A stretch of DNA of 39,799 nucleotides from CAYSCZ01 sp964429655 (GTDB taxonomy: Bacteria; Bacteroidota; Bacteroidia; Cytophagales; Cyclobacteriaceae), in contig CAYSCZ010000025.1 of NCBI GenBank assembly GCA_964429655.1, positions 1 through 39,799 of the forward strand. The letters are read 5' to 3'. Position numbers and translations under genes: made by a program. The notes below the pieces were generated by a model, which had not been told where the DNA came from, did not search any database, and saw only the letters and a program-made list of their open reading frames with translations. Positions 1-9,037 of the stretch are shown here, piece after piece (positions within the stretch are counted from its first letter, which is position 1; every line of letters starts with the position of its first letter).

Positions 1-106
1 GACTGATTTTTTGGGCTTTAACCCTTCATGACAAAATTCCAATGACAAATCTGGGATAATTCAGGTTTAACTACAAGGAAAAATAATCGGTCTGACAAAG
101 CATTGT

Positions 107-121
107 TTACAATACTTGTAA
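107..121. repeat. Short perfect inverted repeat downstream of prfC
   Basis: TTACAA, a 3-base spacer and TTGTAA form a perfect 6-bp inverted repeat in the 166 bases to the left of the release factor gene. No T-tract follows it, so it does not look like an intrinsic terminator. It could be an operator for a gene beyond the left edge. I see nothing else in positions 1-166. Confidence 0.3.
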
Positions 122-166
122 TGAATAAAAATTAGCAGTCAAAAAAGTATCTTAATAAACGGGTAA

Positions 167-1747
167 TCAAAACTCACTCACAAAGTGATATTCGATCTCG
201 GGGAAATTATCTTGTACCATCTGCATCCAGGCACGGGATTGTGCCATAAATACAAGCTTTCCATCCTTATCACGAGCAATATGCTGGAGCTTGGACTGTA
301 CGAAAGCATTCAACTTTTTTTGGTCTTTACAAGCAATCCAGGCGGCTTTGTAAAGGTTTATCGGCACAAACCGGCATTTGGCACCGTATTCATGAAGTAG
401 GCGATATTGAATCACCTCAAACTGTAATGCCCCGACAGTACCCACAACCTTCCTGGCTCCCATTTCATAAGTGAATAGCTGAGCTACCCCTTCATCCATC
501 AACTGATTGAGGCCCTTGTCCAGTTGTTTACTTTTCATGGCATCCTCATTGATCACTTCTTTAAAAAGCTCCGGTGAAAAACTGGGTATGCCTTTAAAAG
601 TACCTTTCTCGCCCTCACTCAGGGTGTCTCCGATCTTTAAATTACCGGTATCATATAAACCTACGATATCTCCCGGATAAGCCATATCGATTATTTCTTT
701 ATTCTGAGCCATAAAAGCAGTCACATTGGAAAACCTGAGCTTTTTATCCAACCGTACATGATGATAATTCTTTCCCCTTTCAAAAGTCCCCGAGCATATC
801 CTGGCAAAAGCAATACGGTTTCTGTGTTTGGGATCCATGTTTGCGTGAATCTTGAATACAAAGCCCGTAAATTTATTTTCATTAGGGACTACCTCCCGGT
901 CCTCCTTAATCCTGCCCCTTGGATGAGGAGCTATACTAACAAAGCAATCCAGTAATTCACGAACACCAAAATTATTGACAGCACTGCCAAAAAATACCGG
1001 GGCTACCTTTCCTTGTTGATATTCGCTTTCATCAAAGTCTGCATATACTTCCTCAATGATTTCAATATCTTCACGTAGTTGTACTGCTTCATCTTCTCCT
1101 ATCGTTTCATCCAGTGGGCCGTGTGACAAATCCGTGATTATCAAAACTTCGTTGGTTAGTTTCTGCTGACTAGCCCTAAAAAGCAATAATTTTTTCTCAA
1201 ATAAATTGTAAACCCCCTGGAATGATTTTCCCATACCGATGGGCCAACTCAAAGGCCTAACCTTTATATTTAATTTTTCTTCAATCTCGTCCAATAATTC
1301 ATAAGGATCCCGACCTTCCCTGTCCAGTTTGTTGATAAAGCAAATAACAGGTGTGCTCCGCATGCGACATACCTCCATCAGCTTTTCGGTTTGGATCTCC
1401 ACCCCTTTTACACAATCGATTACCATGACCACGCTATCTACAGCCGTGAGGGTGCGGTAGGTATCTTCAGCGAAATCCTGGTGACCCGGCGTATCTAACA
1501 GATTTATTTTAGTATCTTTATAATCAAATCCCATCACAGAGGTTGCCACGGAAATACCTCTTTGGCGCTCAATTTCCATAAAATCCGAGCGGGCATGCAT
1601 GTCTATTTTATTGGATTTAACAGCACCTGCGGTTTGAATAGCACCTCCAAATAGCAGTAATTTCTCTGTTAAGGTAGTTTTACCCGCATCCGGGTGACTA
1701 ATAATACCAAAGGTTCTTCTCCTTGCTATTTCCTCTTCTAACGGCAT
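167..1747 (-). CDS. prfC: Peptide chain release factor 3 (RF3)
   Basis: RF3 is a translational GTPase that removes RF1 or RF2 from the ribosome after peptide release, in the cytoplasm. The 526-residue length is normal for the family. The GTP-binding motifs are in order: P-loop SHPDAGKTT at residues 17-25, RGIS at 63-66, DTPGH at 85-89 and NKLD at 139-142. The P-loop with SHPDAGKT and the long C-terminal half separate RF3 from EF-G and LepA. The start at 1747 follows a Bacteroidota -7 box at 1767-1774, so the gene probably has its own promoter although the upstream dehydrogenase gene lies only 39 bases away on the same strand. All the GTPase motifs I checked look intact. Confidence 0.96.
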   Translation of the reverse strand: MPLEEEIARRRTFGIISHPDAGKTTLTEKLLLFGGAIQTAGAVKSNKIDMHARSDFMEIERQRGISVATSVMGFDYKDTKINLLDTPGHQDFAEDTYRTLTAVDSVVMVIDCVKGVEIQTEKLMEVCRMRSTPVICFINKLDREGRDPYELLDEIEEKLNIKVRPLSWPIGMGKSFQGVYNLFEKKLLLFRASQQKLTNEVLIITDLSHGPLDETIGEDEAVQLREDIEIIEEVYADFDESEYQQGKVAPVFFGSAVNNFGVRELLDCFVSIAPHPRGRIKEDREVVPNENKFTGFVFKIHANMDPKHRNRIAFARICSGTFERGKNYHHVRLDKKLRFSNVTAFMAQNKEIIDMAYPGDIVGLYDTGNLKIGDTLSEGEKGTFKGIPSFSPELFKEVINEDAMKSKQLDKGLNQLMDEGVAQLFTYEMGARKVVGTVGALQFEVIQYRLLHEYGAKCRFVPINLYKAAWIACKDQKKLNAFVQSKLQHIARDKDGKLVFMAQSRAWMQMVQDNFPEIEYHFVSEF

Positions 1748-1766
1748 ATTGAATTTTTTAGAGCCG

Positions 1767-1774
1767 CAAAATTA
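1767..1774 (-). promoter_or_regulatory. Bacteroidota -7 box for prfC
   Basis: Read on the minus strand the sequence is TAATTTTG, a perfect match to the TAnnTTTG -7 consensus of the Bacteroidota primary sigma factor. It sits 20 bases before the prfC start codon. I could not find a clear -33 TTG at the right spacing, so the call rests on the -7 box and its position. Confidence 0.45.
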
Positions 1775-1786
1775 TAAAAATTGCTG

Positions 1787-3001
1787 TTATTTACCGTCTA
1801 CATAAGCCTGCAAGTATTTAAATTCATCAGTCAGAGAACCATCTTTGGCTATGGTAGCCCTTTCGATGATCTTCCCTGAATCATTTCCCATCAAGTGAGG
1901 AAAAACTTTATTAATCAGGTCACTGCCAAAATCATTTGAAGCATCCCGGGGCAGTTCACAAGGTAAATTGTCCACTGCCATTACCGTTAGGTTAGCTTCA
2001 TCGCTGAGTGCAGGCTCCACGGAGTCCTGGCTGGGGTTATAATCGTAGATGGGGTCCTCTATGGTGGATGGTTTTTTGGTCGATGGAATGGAACCTTCAA
2101 TATCACATGTTACATCACCAATAACAGTTATTTCAAATGATGGTTGCAAAACATCCTGTCGGCGGAACAGCACTGGTGATTTCGGGTCCCAATAAGCACA
2201 TGCAATTAAAATATCACTGACGCGTGTATACTTCAGAAAGTCCCCTTCATACTTTTGTGGCTCATTAAAAAATTCCAATCGATTGAACGTTCCTCCATCT
2301 CTTCTTTTATGATAATCTCGACTATTGAGTTGGGTAAATACCGGGCCATCATATCTCTCAATAAGAAAATTAGCAGGCGAAACCTTTCTGATATTCAGCC
2401 CTAACAAAACTTCCATAGCCCCTTTTGCAACCCTGCCCCCGCCGGTGACTATAATCTTAGTGGTGGGTAGTTTTATTTTTTCATATTCTTTTTTGAGGTC
2501 CTCGAGGTCAAAGCAATCCCTGGCCCTGCGCAAATCAAATAGATTGTACCGTTTACCAAATGTCAAAATAGTATTGTAAGCTCCTACTATCCCCGCGTAA
2601 CGCCCAAATGCTATGATTCTTTTACCATCCGGGTTGGTAAGGCACTCATAGTCTATCAACCGGATGTTCTTTTTTAATATAGATTGTAATAAAGCGCTGT
2701 TATAAGGTTGTTTTTTGATGGTGTGAGAAAAAAAGAAATAGGTCTTATCAGGGATCAAATCTTCAATGGGAACTTCTTTTACCCCAAAAATTACATCGCA
2801 TTGATCCAAATTGCCCACGACTTGTACTCCAAGCTTACTGTACTCATTGTCAGAATAACACCTTAATTCACTGGACTGGCATACAACCTTAAGCCATGGA
2901 TAGGTATCCATTATTTTTCTGGCTTGTGAGGGCGTTAGAGGCGTTCGGTAATCGACTGGTATTTTACCTTCTCTCGTTATACCTATGGTTAAGGATTCCA
3001 T
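1787..3001 (-). CDS. LYS1/LKR-like NAD(P)-dependent dehydrogenase (saccharopine/alanine dehydrogenase superfamily)
   Basis: A 404-residue cytoplasmic oxidoreductase of the alanine dehydrogenase / transhydrogenase / saccharopine dehydrogenase superfamily. Hallmarks seen are FFFSHTIK near residues 89-96, LIDYEC at 115-120, GRYAGIVGAYN at 133-143 and a glycine-rich nucleotide-binding turn GGGRVAKGA at 187-195. These resemble fungal LYS1 (saccharopine dehydrogenase, lysine-forming) and the LKR domain of animal AASS more than bacterial alanine dehydrogenase. The substrate cannot be settled from sequence; saccharopine or another opine-type amino acid conjugate is the best inference. There are no other lysine-metabolism genes nearby. 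The gene diverges from the membrane protein gene at 3050 with 48 bases between the starts. Confidence 0.8.
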   Translation of the reverse strand: MESLTIGITREGKIPVDYRTPLTPSQARKIMDTYPWLKVVCQSSELRCYSDNEYSKLGVQVVGNLDQCDVIFGVKEVPIEDLIPDKTYFFFSHTIKKQPYNSALLQSILKKNIRLIDYECLTNPDGKRIIAFGRYAGIVGAYNTILTFGKRYNLFDLRRARDCFDLEDLKKEYEKIKLPTTKIIVTGGGRVAKGAMEVLLGLNIRKVSPANFLIERYDGPVFTQLNSRDYHKRRDGGTFNRLEFFNEPQKYEGDFLKYTRVSDILIACAYWDPKSPVLFRRQDVLQPSFEITVIGDVTCDIEGSIPSTKKPSTIEDPIYDYNPSQDSVEPALSDEANLTVMAVDNLPCELPRDASNDFGSDLINKVFPHLMGNDSGKIIERATIAKDGSLTDEFKYLQAYVDGK

Positions 3002-3049
3002 TTAATTAAATTTACATTTATCAATTATACACCACTATTATAACGAAAG

Positions 3050-3637
3050 ATGAACATAATCTTGTTGACTGCTTGCTGGGCACTGTATTTAACCTTACAT
3101 AGCTTCTTAGCGTCAGGTAAAACCAAACGATGGGTGAAGGCCAATTTACCACAAATTTATATCCGGTACAGGCTGATCTACTCAATCATTGCGATCATAA
3201 CATTCATACCCCTTATTTTACTAATGTTGTGGACTTCATCAAAAGTGTTATTTCCATCTGGCCCGCTTGCAAAATTTATTGGGTTGGTTTTTGCCACCTG
3301 GGGAGTCCTGATTTTTAAATCAGCTTTTAAAGGTTATTCACTTAAAGTATTTATAGGCATTACAGATAAAAAAGAAAAGCTTTACCGGTTTGGGATCCAA
3401 AGGTTTATTCGTCATCCATTATACACCGGCACCATCATGATTTGTCTTGGATTAGTGTGCTACTCCCCAACGCTTTCAAACCTTGTCAGTATTATTATTA
3501 TTTTCTTATACCTTCCCTTTGGTATCTATTTTGAAGAAAAAAAATTACTGAAGCAATACGGTGATGATTATATGGCATATAAAAGAATGGTACCATCACT
3601 ATTTCCCAATATTTCTAATGTGATCAAGTCCTTATAA
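3050..3637 (+). CDS. Integral membrane methyltransferase-like protein (isoprenylcysteine methyltransferase / NnrU type)
   Basis: A 195-residue membrane protein with about four to five hydrophobic segments, starting at residues 2-20 and 40-62. The second half carries RHPLYTGT near residues 121-128, then FEEKKLLKQYGDDYMAYK near 160-180. This is the pattern of the isoprenylcysteine carboxyl methyltransferase / phospholipid methyltransferase superfamily, where the RHP motif and the EE pair contact S-adenosylmethionine and the membrane substrate. The N-terminal segment also resembles NnrU. The substrate is unknown. It is separated by 39 bases from the following gene, which has its own -7 box, so co-transcription is uncertain. 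Confidence 0.75.
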   Translation: MNIILLTACWALYLTLHSFLASGKTKRWVKANLPQIYIRYRLIYSIIAIITFIPLILLMLWTSSKVLFPSGPLAKFIGLVFATWGVLIFKSAFKGYSLKVFIGITDKKEKLYRFGIQRFIRHPLYTGTIMICLGLVCYSPTLSNLVSIIIIFLYLPFGIYFEEKKLLKQYGDDYMAYKRMVPSLFPNISNVIKSL

Positions 3638-3661
3638 GTAATTTCAAATATTTTAAAGAAT

Positions 3662-3669
3662 TAATTTTG
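3662..3669 (+). promoter_or_regulatory. Bacteroidota -7 box before the 880-residue secreted protein
   Basis: TAATTTTG matches the TAnnTTTG consensus perfectly. It lies so close to the first ATG (3677) that transcription from it would give almost no leader. This makes the in-frame ATG at 3686, preceded by an AGGA, a possible true start. Confidence 0.4.
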
Positions 3670-3676
3670 CTTACTA

Positions 3677-6319
3677 ATGATAGGAATGAGAAGTTTTGGC
3701 TTTTTGCTTTTAATCATCCTAATGGTTGCAAATGAGGCAAAGGCAGACAGGAATAAAAGAGCAAAAAAAGCACTTGAAGAAGGGGATTATGTCAAAGCGG
3801 AATCGTTATTGCTCAAATCCCTGGAAAAAGATCCTATAAATCCGGGTGCTAAGTACCTGTATTCGGTCCTTTTTATCGAAAAGGCTTTTAATCGCTACAG
3901 CATTGATTCATCCCATCATTTTATCATGGCTACTCTTAAAGACCATGCACTTGGAGATGAAGATATTATTGATCAACTGGAAAAAAATGAAATCACTTTA
4001 AAAGCTATTAATAAACAAAAAGAAAGAATAGATTCATTGGCTTTTCAAAGGTCAATGGAAGTATCAACAATATCAGGTTATCAGGAATTTATAGATGAAT
4101 TCGAGGGTGCCGCACAAATCAATAAAGCAATAGCCAAAAGGGATAGTCTGGCTTTTCTGGAAGCCAGTCAGAAGAATAGATGGCAATCCTATAAAAGATT
4201 TATGGAAATCTATCCCATATCAAATCAATATGATAAGGCAAAAAAACGCTATCAAAAGCTTATCTACGAAGAAAAAACAAAAGACAAGAAACTATCAAGC
4301 TATAAAAATTTTCTTGTTGAGCTTCCGGATACACCGTACCGTAATCAAATTGAGCTAAATATTTTCAAGATAAGTACTGCTTCAGGTAGAAAAAATGACC
4401 TGCTGGATTTCCTTTTAGAGCATCCCAAATCTTCCGTAGCTGAAAAAGCCATCGGCATCATGCATCATTTATTTCCCGATGAAAAAATGCCTGTGTTCTA
4501 CGATGGCTTCCTGCCTGTTGTTGACTCCATTAAAAACCTTGAAGAAAATATACCTAAGTGTCTATACCCAATTTATCAGGAAGATGAATACACTTTCTAT
4601 GATGATGGGGATAATGTTTTTTTAAGTGGAAGCTATGAACATATACCGGATGACTATAAATGTGGCAAAGTCGGTCAGGATTATCTGATGGTAGCGAATA
4701 GTGGGGTTAATTATCTTATAAATCTTAAAGGGGAAGTTTTCTTCAAAGGAGTCTTTGATGATGCCCATGATTTGGGGTCCGGAGTAATTGTTATAAAGAA
4801 AGACAATTCCTTGCGTGCAATTCATAAAACCGGTTTCGAAATAACTGCTAAAGGATATGAAAAAATTGAACTTCTAAACAATATACTCAAAGTGTGCAGT
4901 AATAACAGTTGTGGATTAATGGCAATAAATGGACGCAAAATATTTGAACAGCGATTTGATGATATTAGTGTAGAAAATGGTTTCTGGGTTTTTAAAAGTT
5001 ATGGTCAGTTGGCTGTTTCTACGATCGAAGAATTTATTAAAGCTGCTAATGGTGAAGAGGTGTCCCTTGATTTTAGATATGATGAAGTAGAGCTTATTAA
5101 TAATAAATATTTAATTGCATTCAGAGGTGAGCATGAGACATTGATCAACAACAAATTAGAAATCATTATCCCGGAAGATAAGCAATTTATCGAACCGGTA
5201 GCCACTGGCTGGTTGGTGAGAAAAGATGATGGTTACAGGCTTTTTACCAGTGAAGGAGCGCCTTACAATGATAAACTACTACAAAATATTGAGGTAAATA
5301 AAAACTGGCTGGCTATGAATGATGGTCAGGGGTGGCAGTTAATATCCTTACTAGCCAGTAATAAAGCACGTATCGATTGTGATTCGATAAAATTGATAAG
5401 CGATTCATTTGTTTTTTACGCCAAAGAAGACAAAGAATATATTCAATTTCTAGACCGGTTAGTCCGAATTGAAAATAATTATAAGGTTACACTTGTTAAA
5501 GATTTTCAAGGAGTATATAAAGAAGAATTCCTGGCTTTATCGGAAGGAAAGAATATTGAACTGTATGATGCTCAGGGAATTTTGCTATTTGATATAAATG
5601 CAAGCAAAGTTGAGTTTCTTACCGATAGCCTATTCAGAGTGACTTATCAAAATAAAAAAGGCATCGTAAATAAATCCGGGCAATGGGTTCTTAAGAACAG
5701 CTATGATGCTATCGGTGAACTAAACAATGACCTGGTATTGATTATTTATAGAGGAAAATTTGGTGCTTACGACCTCCGGAAAGAATTATTAATTCAACCA
5801 TTATTTGAAAACAGGTTAGAAAAATTCAATGACACATTACTGATAGCTGAAAAAGATTTTAGGAAGGGTATTGTGGATCTTCAAGGTAATCCGGTTATTG
5901 ACTTTCAATTTAAAGCAATCGATTTTTGGAATGATACCTCGATTCTGGTTAAAGAAGAAATTGAATGGTTCATTATCAACACAAAAAATGGAGATACTTA
6001 TTATGATGGTATATTAAATTATGAAGAAATATATCAAAATAATGATGAAAGAATTATCAGGTATAAAGGTGAAGAAGGTTATGGAATTCTTAGCAATGCG
6101 AAAGGAGAAATATTGGAACCTACCTATCAGTTTATATCCAATGTGAATTGCCTTTCGCCTACGTATTTAGCTGTTAAATACATAAGGGAAGCAAACTACT
6201 ACTTCGTAATTTATTCGGATAATGAAGGAAATATTTTTAAAAGATTGCCTTATACAGCAGCTCAATACCAGGTTATTTCATGTGAAATGGTTCAGCTTAA
6301 AGATGGTCTAACTGATTAG
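3677..6319 (+). CDS. Secreted TPR and WG-repeat-like protein, function unknown
   Basis: An 880-residue exported protein. A signal peptide covers about residues 4-23 (RSFGFLLLIILMVANEAKA). A TPR-like helical segment follows at about 30-70 (ALEEGDYVKAESLLLKSLE), then more helical repeats to about residue 270. From about 300 to the end it is rich in beta-strand repeats of 40-50 residues with patterns such as NKSGQWVLKNSYDAIGEL and KGIVDLQGNPVIDFQFKAI, as in WG (KWG) repeat proteins. WG-repeat proteins are widespread in Bacteroidota but mostly have no assigned function. No enzymatic motif is visible. The start could be 3677 or 3686. The last 23 bases overlap the end of the convergent reductase gene. 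Confidence 0.75.
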   Translation: MIGMRSFGFLLLIILMVANEAKADRNKRAKKALEEGDYVKAESLLLKSLEKDPINPGAKYLYSVLFIEKAFNRYSIDSSHHFIMATLKDHALGDEDIIDQLEKNEITLKAINKQKERIDSLAFQRSMEVSTISGYQEFIDEFEGAAQINKAIAKRDSLAFLEASQKNRWQSYKRFMEIYPISNQYDKAKKRYQKLIYEEKTKDKKLSSYKNFLVELPDTPYRNQIELNIFKISTASGRKNDLLDFLLEHPKSSVAEKAIGIMHHLFPDEKMPVFYDGFLPVVDSIKNLEENIPKCLYPIYQEDEYTFYDDGDNVFLSGSYEHIPDDYKCGKVGQDYLMVANSGVNYLINLKGEVFFKGVFDDAHDLGSGVIVIKKDNSLRAIHKTGFEITAKGYEKIELLNNILKVCSNNSCGLMAINGRKIFEQRFDDISVENGFWVFKSYGQLAVSTIEEFIKAANGEEVSLDFRYDEVELINNKYLIAFRGEHETLINNKLEIIIPEDKQFIEPVATGWLVRKDDGYRLFTSEGAPYNDKLLQNIEVNKNWLAMNDGQGWQLISLLASNKARIDCDSIKLISDSFVFYAKEDKEYIQFLDRLVRIENNYKVTLVKDFQGVYKEEFLALSEGKNIELYDAQGILLFDINASKVEFLTDSLFRVTYQNKKGIVNKSGQWVLKNSYDAIGELNNDLVLIIYRGKFGAYDLRKELLIQPLFENRLEKFNDTLLIAEKDFRKGIVDLQGNPVIDFQFKAIDFWNDTSILVKEEIEWFIINTKNGDTYYDGILNYEEIYQNNDERIIRYKGEEGYGILSNAKGEILEPTYQFISNVNCLSPTYLAVKYIREANYYFVIYSDNEGNIFKRLPYTAAQYQVISCEMVQLKDGLTD

Positions 6320-7202
6320 ACAATATTTCAATACCTTCATCAAAGCTATGAGGTTTATAACCCAGTTGGTTTCGGGCTTTTTCCAGGATAAAGCCGGTTT
6401 TAGGAGGACGCTTTGCTTTTTGCTGAAATTTAGATCCGTCTGTGCGGTTGATAAGTGATTTATCCAGGTTAAAAAAATCCGCTGTTTTTATGGCCATGTC
6501 ATAAGGTGTAAGCAAATCCTGACCGGATATATTAAATATCCCCTGAGCCCTTTGTTTTGCTATTAAAAAACAACCTTCTGCCAAATCCTCTGCAAGTGTG
6601 GGTGTCCGCCATTGATCATCAACAATATTTAAAGATTTACCTTCTTCTAGACTTTTTTTCACCCAAAGGATGATATTCGAACGACTCATATTTGGAACTA
6701 TTCCATAAACAAGCACGGTCCTTACAATTGCACCTTCAATAGATGATTCCAATAGAACCTTCTCTGAGGCTAATTTACTTTCCCCATAAAAACTTATAGG
6801 ATTCGGTTTATCTTCCTCTCTATACGGTCCATTCTCGCCATCGAAAATAAAATCGGTAGAAAGATGGGTAAGATGAAAGTGATATTTTTTAGCTGCTGCA
6901 CATAAATTTTCGACAGCTGTTACATTTAGATTCCAGCATTTTTCCCGTTCGGATTCGCATTCATCCACCTGGGTCATGGCTGCAGTATTGATCACAGCAT
7001 CAGGTTGGGATTTATCGATAACATCAAATACCTGCTGCTTATCGGTTATATCCATTCTCGAATACTGATAGGCAGCATAATCGATATCTTTTCTATCAGG
7101 CCCCAGTCCGGTACCTGATAGCTGATCATGGCCCCGATCAACAATCAGGTCAACTATCTTTTGACCTAAAAGGCCATTAGACCCTGTAATAAGCAGTTTC
7201 AT
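6297..7202 (-). CDS. RmlD-like NAD(P)-dependent sugar reductase (extended SDR)
   Basis: A 301-residue extended short-chain dehydrogenase/reductase resembling dTDP-4-dehydrorhamnose reductase. The Rossmann motif GSNGLLG is at residues 7-13, STDFIFDG at 115-122, and the catalytic Tyr and Lys are in YGESK (Y139, K143). RmlD proteins reduce dTDP-4-keto sugars in rhamnose and deoxysugar biosynthesis. However, no rmlA, rmlB or rmlC is in the window, so the substrate is open. It is the last gene of the minus-strand cluster, 9 bases after the cyclophilin gene. Its 3' end overlaps the convergent secreted-protein gene by 23 bases, so the two transcripts must overlap. Confidence 0.85.
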   Translation of the reverse strand: MKLLITGSNGLLGQKIVDLIVDRGHDQLSGTGLGPDRKDIDYAAYQYSRMDITDKQQVFDVIDKSQPDAVINTAAMTQVDECESEREKCWNLNVTAVENLCAAAKKYHFHLTHLSTDFIFDGENGPYREEDKPNPISFYGESKLASEKVLLESSIEGAIVRTVLVYGIVPNMSRSNIILWVKKSLEEGKSLNIVDDQWRTPTLAEDLAEGCFLIAKQRAQGIFNISGQDLLTPYDMAIKTADFFNLDKSLINRTDGSKFQQKAKRPPKTGFILEKARNQLGYKPHSFDEGIEILSNQLDHL

Positions 7203-7211
7203 AATAGTTTT

Positions 7212-8057
7212 TTATTTAGGATATTCATACCCATATTCACTGGTAATGAATGATTTGTCCACTTTTTCCACATCCATAGTCATATAAACATCCTCAAAGG
7301 GCTTACCCTGATTATTCGTTTGTAAAGAAGCTATTTCGTCAATCACATCCAATCCTTCAACAACCCGTCCAAATATTGTATAAGCGCCATCAAGATGCGG
7401 GGCGCCTGCACTGGATGTGTATGCCTCCAAACGATGATCAGAAATATCTTTGGTAACACTTACCCCCAATTCATCTTCCACCAGGTCCCTGTTTGCTATG
7501 GCCAGCTCATTCATCGCCTGGAAATTTTCTTGTTGCTGCAATTCAATGAACTGATTTCTGAGGTCTTCATACTTATCATCCTGAAGTAGTTTAGATATGG
7601 CTTCATTTAACTTACGGGCGTCTGTAATCAATTGATCTTCAGTAAATTTTGTGCCATGAACAATGTAAAACTGACAGTTACTGGATTTTCGGTCAGGATT
7701 TTCTTGATCCCCCATACGCGCTGCAGCTAAAGATCCTTTGGTATGAAGAAATTTATCCACTATTTCAGCGTCAATTTTATCATCTTCGGTTTCCTTTTCC
7801 TCTTCATTTGCATACACATCCCCACCCTGAATCATAAATCCATTGATCACTCTATGGAATATGGTACTGTCATATTCATCATTTCGAGCAAGCTCAAGGA
7901 AATTGGCTTTATGCTTAGGGGTTTCTTCATAAAGTATAACTTTCATGCCACCAAATTTTGTATGGATGGTTACGATGTAGTCACTCCCTCCTTGTGAGCA
8001 AGATCCCAGGATCATTAAAGCCAGTAATGCTATAATTGAGTACTTTGAGTAATTCAT
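7212..8057 (-). CDS. Cyclophilin-type peptidyl-prolyl isomerase lipoprotein
   Basis: A 281-residue lipoprotein. The lipobox LGSC ends at Cys20, so the protein should be anchored in the envelope. The cyclophilin core begins near residue 29 with FHRVINGFMIQGG at about 67-79 and continues with QFYIVHGTKF and FGRVVEGLDVIDEIA. Between these the domain is split by an insertion of about 70 mostly helical residues (about 139-210), which makes the protein longer than minimal cyclophilins of about 165-190 residues. It would speed proline isomerisation during folding in the periplasm. It sits 41 bases downstream of hemC and 9 bases upstream of the RmlD-like gene, which fits one operon. Confidence 0.9.
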   Translation of the reverse strand: MNYSKYSIIALLALMILGSCSQGGSDYIVTIHTKFGGMKVILYEETPKHKANFLELARNDEYDSTIFHRVINGFMIQGGDVYANEEEKETEDDKIDAEIVDKFLHTKGSLAAARMGDQENPDRKSSNCQFYIVHGTKFTEDQLITDARKLNEAISKLLQDDKYEDLRNQFIELQQQENFQAMNELAIANRDLVEDELGVSVTKDISDHRLEAYTSSAGAPHLDGAYTIFGRVVEGLDVIDEIASLQTNNQGKPFEDVYMTMDVEKVDKSFITSEYGYEYPK

Positions 8058-8098
8058 ATGAGTAATTTTAGGCTAATTTAGGTCAGTAACAGGATTTT

Positions 8099-9037
8099 TC
8101 ATGAATGGGTGTTATTTTTTAACTGTTTCAATATCTCATCCCCTCCATTTTCTAATACCAAATCACCCAATTGTTTTCCCAAATCTTTTGGATTAGACAA
8201 TTCGTGTGACAGGTGCTCCTTAACCATTTGTTCACCGTCCTCACTGATCAAACCACCAGTGATACTCAGCTGACCAGATTTAATAATTGCCAGTGCAAAC
8301 GAAGGGATACTACAGCCACCGTCGATGGTCCTCAAAAATGAGCGTTCAGCTTCCAAACAAACACTTGTCGTATGGTCATTTAGAACATCTCTCAATAATG
8401 ACTGCTTATCGTCGGTTAAATTCTTATAATATTCTATTGCCATGCTACCCTGACCAACTGCAGGTATAAATTCATTTAAATCCAACTTTTCCCTGATCAA
8501 ATGATCATATTCCATTCTATGAATACCTGCATAGGCTAACAATAAAACATCACAATGGCCGTCTTCCATTTTTTTAATCCTTGTTTGCAGGTTTCCCCTT
8601 ATGTCAGTTGTGGTGTGTTGTGGGTATATTCGTTTCAAAATAGCAATTCGCCTCACTGAGGATGTGCCGACAACTAATTGATTTTCATTTTTCAGGGAAG
8701 CTTCCTGATGGCTAGCCAGTACATCATGGGGGTGTTCGCGTTTTGTAAAAGCTAAGATGTCAAAGCCATCAGGTAAGGCTGATTGAAGGTCTTTGGCGCT
8801 ATGCACAGCAATATCAATTGCCCCACATTTCAACATATCCTCTAATTCCTCAGTAAAAACCCCCTTACTTCCAATCTTACCTATTGAGACGTTTAAAATT
8901 TTATCTCCTTTGGTTTCTACAGGAACCAACTCAGAAGGTATGCCATTATTTTGTAGCAAGAATGCAGCATGTTTAGCTTGCCACAATGCTAGCTTACTTT
9001 TCCTGGTACCGATTCTAATTGGGCTTGTTAAACTCAT
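8099..9037 (-). CDS. hemC: Hydroxymethylbilane synthase (porphobilinogen deaminase)
   Basis: HemC joins four porphobilinogen molecules into hydroxymethylbilane in heme biosynthesis, in the cytoplasm. The 312-residue product has TRKSKLALWQA at residues 11-21, HSAKDL at 79-84 with the catalytic Asp83, and GTSSVRR at 124-130. DGGCSIP at 239-245 holds Cys242, which should carry the dipyrromethane cofactor. The start codon overlaps the end of holB by four bases (ATGA on the minus strand), so the two are translationally coupled. No other heme genes are in the window. Confidence 0.96.
   Translation of the reverse strand: MSLTSPIRIGTRKSKLALWQAKHAAFLLQNNGIPSELVPVETKGDKILNVSIGKIGSKGVFTEELEDMLKCGAIDIAVHSAKDLQSALPDGFDILAFTKREHPHDVLASHQEASLKNENQLVVGTSSVRRIAILKRIYPQHTTTDIRGNLQTRIKKMEDGHCDVLLLAYAGIHRMEYDHLIREKLDLNEFIPAVGQGSMAIEYYKNLTDDKQSLLRDVLNDHTTSVCLEAERSFLRTIDGGCSIPSFALAIIKSGQLSITGGLISEDGEQMVKEHLSHELSNPKDLGKQLGDLVLENGGDEILKQLKNNTHS

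Noticed and set aside
1787..3001. Naming the dehydrogenase as alanine dehydrogenase
   Set aside because: The FSHTIK and GRYAGIVGAYN motifs fit LYS1/LKR-type enzymes better, and the substrate cannot be fixed from sequence.
6297..7202. Naming the reductase rmlD/rfbD
   Set aside because: The fold and motifs fit, but no other dTDP-rhamnose genes are nearby, so the substrate is not supported.
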